A stretch of DNA of 57,472 bases from Streptomyces sp. ISL-12 (GTDB lineage Bacteria; Actinomycetota; Actinomycetes; Streptomycetales; Streptomycetaceae), in contig NZ_JAGGOO010000054.1 in the NCBI RefSeq assembly GCF_018614415.1, forward strand, positions 1 to 57,472, given 5' to 3'. The notes under the pieces are model-generated. The model was not told the origin of the DNA, ran no database searches, and worked only from the letters and a program-made list of their open reading frames with translations. The translations under genes and the position numbers were made by a program. Shown one piece after another: positions 40,524-57,472 of the stretch (positions within the stretch are counted from its first letter, which is position 1; the number at the start of each line of letters is the position of its first letter).

Positions 40524-41353
40524 CCGGCGGTCATCCATCGGTCGCGCAGCCCGGCGAGGACCGCGACGGACACGGCCAGCAGCACCAGGCTCAGGGCGGT
40601 GGCGGCCTCGGGATCGCTCTGCAGCGCCAGGTAGACGGCGAGCGGCATGGTCTGGGTGCGGCCGGGGAAGTTGCCCGCGAAGGTGATCGTCGCGCCGAAC
40701 TCGCCCAGCGCCCGGGCCCAGGCCAGTACGGCGCCGGCCGCGATGCCCGGCGCGATCAGCGGCAGCGTGACCCGGCGGAACGCGGTGAAGCGGGAGGCGC
40801 CCAGGGTGGCCGCCGCCTCCTCGTAGCGCGGGTCGGCGGCGCGCAGGGTGCCCTCGACGCTGATGACCAGGAACGGCATCGCGACGAAGGCCTCCGCGAT
40901 CACCACGCCGGTGGTGGTGAACGGCAGCGTGATGCCGAACCAGTCGTCCAGCCACGACCCGACGATGCCGCCCCGGCCGAGCGCCATCAGCAGGGCGACA
41001 CCGCCGACGACCGGCGGCAGCACCAGCGGCAGCGTCACCAGGGCCCGCACCAGGCCGCGCCCGGGGAACTCCACCCGGGCAAGGAGCCAGGCCAGCGGCA
41101 CCCCGATCACCATGCTCACCGCCGTCGCCGCCGTGGCGCACAGCAGCGACAGCCGCAGCGCCTGCCACACCTCGGCGCTGGTCAGCAGCTCGGGCAGGCC
41201 CGACCACGGCGTCCGTACGAGCAGGGCGATCAGCGGCACGATCAGGAACGCGAGCCCGATCACCGCCGGTACCAGCAGCGGCAGCGGCACGCCGCGCACC
41301 TGGGCCCGCACCCGCCGGCGCCGGGTGCGTAGGGCTTCGCCGGCCGGGGTCAC
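40520..41353 (-). CDS. modB: Molybdate ABC transporter permease
   Basis: A 277-residue inner-membrane permease with about five to six helices and the binding-protein-dependent transport EAA loop: EEAAATLGASRFTAFRRVTLPLIAPGI near residue 190. SLLCATAATAVSMVIGVPLAWLLAR and VTLPLVLPPVVGGVALLMALG are conserved ModB segments. The GTG start overlaps the modA stop (GTGA) and its own end overlaps modC, so modABC is a tightly coupled operon. Confidence 0.95.
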   Translation of the reverse strand: MTPAGEALRTRRRRVRAQVRGVPLPLLVPAVIGLAFLIVPLIALLVRTPWSGLPELLTSAEVWQALRLSLLCATAATAVSMVIGVPLAWLLARVEFPGRGLVRALVTLPLVLPPVVGGVALLMALGRGGIVGSWLDDWFGITLPFTTTGVVIAEAFVAMPFLVISVEGTLRAADPRYEEAAATLGASRFTAFRRVTLPLIAPGIAAGAVLAWARALGEFGATITFAGNFPGRTQTMPLAVYLALQSDPEAATALSLVLLAVSVAVLAGLRDRWMTAG

Positions 41354-42165
41354 GACTTCAGGAACCCGGCCGCGGCCAGCACCTTCTGCCCTTCGGCGGA
41401 CCGCACCAGGTCGATGAACGCGTCGGCGCCCGCGCTGTTCGGGGCGTCCTTCAGCCGGGCGATCGGATAGTCGTTGACGGCCTCGGCGGATTCGGGGAAG
41501 TCCACGCCCTCCACTTTGTCACCCGCCGCGTGCACATCGGTCTTGTAGACGACGGCCGCGTCGGCCTCCTTCAGTTCGACCTTGGTCAGGGCGGCCTTGA
41601 CGTCCTGCTCGTAGGAGACGGGCGTCAGTTCGAGACCGCTGGCGTCGAGGGCCGTCTTGGCGGCGGCGCCGCACGGCACCTCCTCGGCGCACAGCACGAC
41701 CTTCAGACCGGAGGCGGTGAGGTCCTCCAGCGAGGCGATCTCGTCGGGGTTGCCCGGCAGGGTGGCGATCTCCAGCTGGTTGCGGACGAAGGTGACGGGG
41801 GTGCCCGCCGCGTCCCCGGCGTCCGTGACGATCTTCATCGTCTTGGGGCTGGCCGAGGCGAAGACGTCGGCGGGGGCGCCGCCGGTGATGCTCGCCGCGA
41901 GGGAGTCGCTGCCGCCGAAGCTGAACGTCACCTTCGTACCGGGGTGGGCCTTCTCGAACGTCTCGCCCAGCGTCGTGAAGCTCTCCTTCAGCGAGGCCGC
42001 GGCGAAGACGGTCACCGTGCCGGACAGCTGGTCCGAGGCGGAGGAGTCCGGCGTGGCCGCCGCGGAGTCGTCGGACGACGAGCAGGCACTCAGCGCGAGC
42101 AGCGCGGCGACGCCCGCTCCGGCCGCCGGCAGCGTACGGGTACGGGCACGGGCACGGGTCATCAC
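41350..42165 (-). CDS. modA: Molybdate-binding lipoprotein
   Basis: A 271-residue substrate-binding protein. The signal peptide ends in the lipobox ALSACSSS near residue 27, giving a membrane-anchored mature form. ModA motifs include TVTVFAAASLKESFTTLGETFEKAHPGTKVTFSFGGSDSLAASITGGAPADVFASAS (residues about 50-105) and PIARLKDAPNSAGADAFIDLVRSAEGQKVLAAAGF at the end. The Ser and Ala residues of the oxyanion pocket are in the AAASL and GGSDSL steps. It is first in modABC. Tungstate binding is a possible alternative. Confidence 0.95.
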   Translation of the reverse strand: MMTRARARTRTLPAAGAGVAALLALSACSSSDDSAAATPDSSASDQLSGTVTVFAAASLKESFTTLGETFEKAHPGTKVTFSFGGSDSLAASITGGAPADVFASASPKTMKIVTDAGDAAGTPVTFVRNQLEIATLPGNPDEIASLEDLTASGLKVVLCAEEVPCGAAAKTALDASGLELTPVSYEQDVKAALTKVELKEADAAVVYKTDVHAAGDKVEGVDFPESAEAVNDYPIARLKDAPNSAGADAFIDLVRSAEGQKVLAAAGFLKS

Positions 42166-42192
42166 AGGTCCACTCCCTCGAACTCCTGACAG

Positions 42193-42204
42193 CGGGATGT
42201 CCCG
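42193..42204. promoter_or_regulatory. Palindrome upstream of modA
   Basis: CGGGA-TG-TCCCG lies 28 bp before the modA start in the gap between modA and the HTH-Mop regulator. It is a candidate operator. No classical ModE box was seen. Confidence 0.35.
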
Positions 42205-42323
42205 ATGATAATGCTGCAGATGCCAGCCCGGAGTCTCCTGTGGGTTCGCATCAGCGTGATCTACGGACGGTGAAGTTGGCAGATGCGTGCGTCAGGGGAC
42301 GTCACGCGCCGCTCACACGCCGC

Positions 42324-42719
42324 TCACGCGCGGTCGATATGCACGTTGGTCGACTTCACGCGGGCGGTGGCCTCCATGCCGACCTCCAGCCCCAGTTCCT
42401 CCACGGCCTCACGGGTCAGCAGCGACACCAGCCGGTGCGGACCCGCCTGGATCTCGACCTGCGCGGCGACATCGCCGAGCTTCACGGCGGTGACGATGCC
42501 GGGGAAGGCGTTGCGCACGGAGGTGTACGAGGCGTCTTCCTCGCCGCCGCCGGACTTGGCCAGCTCGACCGAGAAGGCCGCCAGGTCCCGGCCGTCGACG
42601 AGCCGCCGCCCGGTCTCGTCCCGGTGCGTGGCCACCCGGCCCGCGTCCGCCCAGCGGCGCGCGGTGTCGGGACTGACGCCGAGCAGCCGTGCCGCCTGGC
42701 CGATCGTGTAGGACTGCAT
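42324..42719 (-). CDS. MerR-like HTH plus Mop/TOBE molybdate regulator
   Basis: A 131-residue protein joining an N-terminal MerR-type recognition domain (YTIGQAARLLGVSPDTARRWADAGRVATHRDETGRRLVDG) and a C-terminal Mop domain (SVRNAFPGIVTAVKLGDVAAQVEIQAGPHRLVSLLTREAVEELGL through ARVKSTNVHID). Mop domains bind molybdate, so it probably senses molybdate and controls modABC, which starts 158 bp away on the same strand. The ATG at 42719 is preferred; the ORF can extend to a TTG at 42728 that is more likely part of the promoter. No ribosome binding site is visible, so the mRNA may be leaderless. Confidence 0.9.
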   Translation of the reverse strand: MQSYTIGQAARLLGVSPDTARRWADAGRVATHRDETGRRLVDGRDLAAFSVELAKSGGGEEDASYTSVRNAFPGIVTAVKLGDVAAQVEIQAGPHRLVSLLTREAVEELGLEVGMEATARVKSTNVHIDRA

Positions 42720-43059
42720 GCGCGTCAAGATACGTGACCGGCCCGCAGCGGTGAGCGGGCCCGGCTGTGGGCGGGGCCGGCCACGGTGCCGACGGCCGAC
42801 CGTACGACGGCGGAACCGCCGGCGTGTCCGTGCACCGGTCGCGCCGCGCGGCGAACGGGCCGCCGGGTGATGCGGCGGGCCACCTCTCGGCCGCGGAGCC
42901 GCGGCGCCCCGGCATTCGTCCGCCCCGTTGTAGGTACTGGCGGACCTGCCGGCGAGCCGCGCTCACTCCCGTACGGCCCGCTGACACCCACCGGTCCCGC
43001 GGCGGCCGACGGCAGACTGGGACGCCACCGGACCGGTCTGGCCCGCGGTGGCCGGCCGG
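42720..43059. other. 340-bp stretch without a supported gene
   Basis: No frame is convincingly coding. A 7-bp stem GGCCCGC (42740-42746) and GCGGGCC (42755-42761) could terminate the T7SS-associated gene that ends at 43060. A further GC-rich inverted segment (GGCCGCGGAGCCGCGG, near 42890) is present. I see no other structure. Confidence 0.4.
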
Positions 43060-43821
43060 TCAGTGGCCCGCCGGGCCGTGTGCCGGTTCCGGCCGCCCCG
43101 GCTCGGCCGCTCGTGCGGTGAACCCGTGCGGCGACTCGGCGACCGTTCCCACGCGCCGTGGAGCCGGGTCGGGGCCCGGGGACGCGGGGGCGGCGACGGC
43201 CGTCAGCGCCCTCGTCAGGGTCTCGTGGTCGAGGTCCAGGACGGTGCCCGCCGGGGAGGTCGGGTTCAGGTACAGCCGGTGGTCCGGGGGCAGCCGGGAC
43301 AGCAGGTCGGGCACGGTCAGACGGACGAAGGCGAAGACTCCGGCGGCGTCGAGATGCGGGGGCGCGGTGTAGGCGGGGACCACCGGGCCGCCGTCCGCCG
43401 CCGTCGCCGCCACCGGGGAACCGTCCGGCAGGGTGAGCACCATCAGCCGGGCCTCCGTGAGGGCGTGGACCACGGCGTCGAGGGGGCCGTAGCCCGTGAC
43501 CGCGAGGTGCAGCGCCGCGTCGACGGGATCGGTCGGTTCCGGCCAGCCGAGAGCCTCGGGAGAGGGACGGTAGGCGTCGTTGCCCTCCCACTCCTCGACC
43601 GTGCCGTCGAGCCCCGAGCGCCAGCGCCCGGCCACCGCCGAGGCCGGCGGCGGGCTCCCGGTGTGCCAGCCCGGGTCGACCGAGCCGATCCAGTGGTCCG
43701 GAGCGAGCCGCGCGATCTCCTCGACGTCCGCCGGCGCACCGGTCGGCGGAGGCGCCGGGGACCGGGGGAGGACGTCGGACGCGATGCCGTGGGGGGCGCT
43801 GTCGTCGTGTGTTGTGGTCAT
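43060..43821 (-). CDS. Type VII secretion system-associated protein (TIGR03931-like, SseB-type)
   Basis: A 253-residue soluble protein. IARLAPDHWIGSVDPGW, AVAGRWRSGLDGTVEEWEGNDAYRPSPEALGWPEPTDPVDAALHLAVTGYG and a C-terminal half with VFAFVRLTVPDLLSRLPPDHRLYLNP match the actinobacterial family that PGAP names type VII secretion system-associated protein. The second half resembles the SseB domain. The gene lies 135 bp downstream of the giant gene on the same strand. Such proteins are repeatedly found beside large multidomain secreted proteins in Streptomyces. The ATG has no obvious ribosome binding site. A chaperone- or recruitment-like role is inferred from context. Confidence 0.8.
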   Translation of the reverse strand: MTTTHDDSAPHGIASDVLPRSPAPPPTGAPADVEEIARLAPDHWIGSVDPGWHTGSPPPASAVAGRWRSGLDGTVEEWEGNDAYRPSPEALGWPEPTDPVDAALHLAVTGYGPLDAVVHALTEARLMVLTLPDGSPVAATAADGGPVVPAYTAPPHLDAAGVFAFVRLTVPDLLSRLPPDHRLYLNPTSPAGTVLDLDHETLTRALTAVAAPASPGPDPAPRRVGTVAESPHGFTARAAEPGRPEPAHGPAGH

Positions 43822-43956
43822 GGCGTTCGGCAGGCTAGGGGCCGCGGGTGGCGGAGAGGTTGCCGGGAGGTCGCCGTCAGTCGGCCGGTGGGAGGGCAGT
43901 GCTCGGCGGCCGGGGCGGGCGGCACGGGGAGCGCCGCCTCCGACGGCCGGCCGGGG

Positions 43957-57472
<13,516 letters not shown>

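Noticed and set aside
42725..43591. Minus-strand open frame covering the 340-bp gap and part of the T7SS-associated gene
   Set aside because: Most of it overlaps the T7SS-associated gene in another frame, and its composition is that of a shadow frame.

Overview
This window is chromosomal DNA of a Streptomyces or very close relative. The evidence is very high G+C with near-exclusive G/C third codon positions, GTG and TTG starts, a precursor peptide almost identical to the SapB/AmfS aerial-mycelium morphogen, and a purine-breakdown locus of the kind known from Streptomyces. It is a mosaic of conserved metabolism, membrane and envelope systems, and the end of one exceptionally large gene. I saw no tRNA, rRNA, CRISPR array, insertion sequence or prophage gene.

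Layout. 1-4.8 kb: end of a winged-helix protein, an AMP-forming acyl-CoA synthetase, an XRE-TPR regulator and small hypothetical proteins. 4.9-16.4 kb: purine salvage and breakdown. gcl, hyi and glxR convert glyoxylate to glycerate. uraD-uraH-pucL, an 8-oxoguanine-deaminase-type amidohydrolase and an NCS2 permease handle urate and purine bases. gcl and hyi share the same tandem 15-bp operator architecture. 16.5-22.8 kb: a decayed MFS gene, then a lipoprotein/HlyD/ATPase/FtsX-type permease efflux operon divergent from a response regulator and histidine kinase. 24-31.2 kb: a complete class III lanthipeptide (SapB type) cluster of regulator, two half-transporters, precursor and LanKC synthetase. 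31.3-36.1 kb: a histidine phosphatase, an AlaA-like aminotransferase divergent from an HxlR regulator, and a secreted VWA protein with its membrane partner. 36.1-39.4 kb: two divergent IucA/IucC siderophore synthetases. 39.5-42.7 kb: a molybdate ABC transporter (modA-modB-modC) with an HTH-Mop regulator. 43.1 kb to the window edge: a type VII secretion-associated protein, then a gene running off the window that encodes at least 4,500 residues.

The giant protein is the most unusual object. Reading it from its N-terminal side (right edge of the window), I see an Asp/Thr-rich low-complexity region, a duplicated globular module with a clan-CD-like His/Cys pair between the copies, Pro-rich linkers and a very long beta-rich region of unknown type. 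These are followed by a coiled coil, a catalytically dead OTU-like domain, an apparently intact OTU cysteine-protease domain, an unfamiliar conserved module and a second, truncated OTU-like remnant. Its one in-frame TTA codon suggests bldA-dependent, developmentally timed expression. With the neighbouring type VII-associated gene it looks like a very large exported effector. That role is inferred; no experiment is known to me.

Regulation can be read in several places: tandem IclR-type operators at gcl and hyi, palindromes overlapping the uraD and permease promoters, paired 15-bp operators between alaA and hxlR, and an intercistronic hairpin separating amfS from its transporters. All these sites were found by eye and need a motif search to set their significance.
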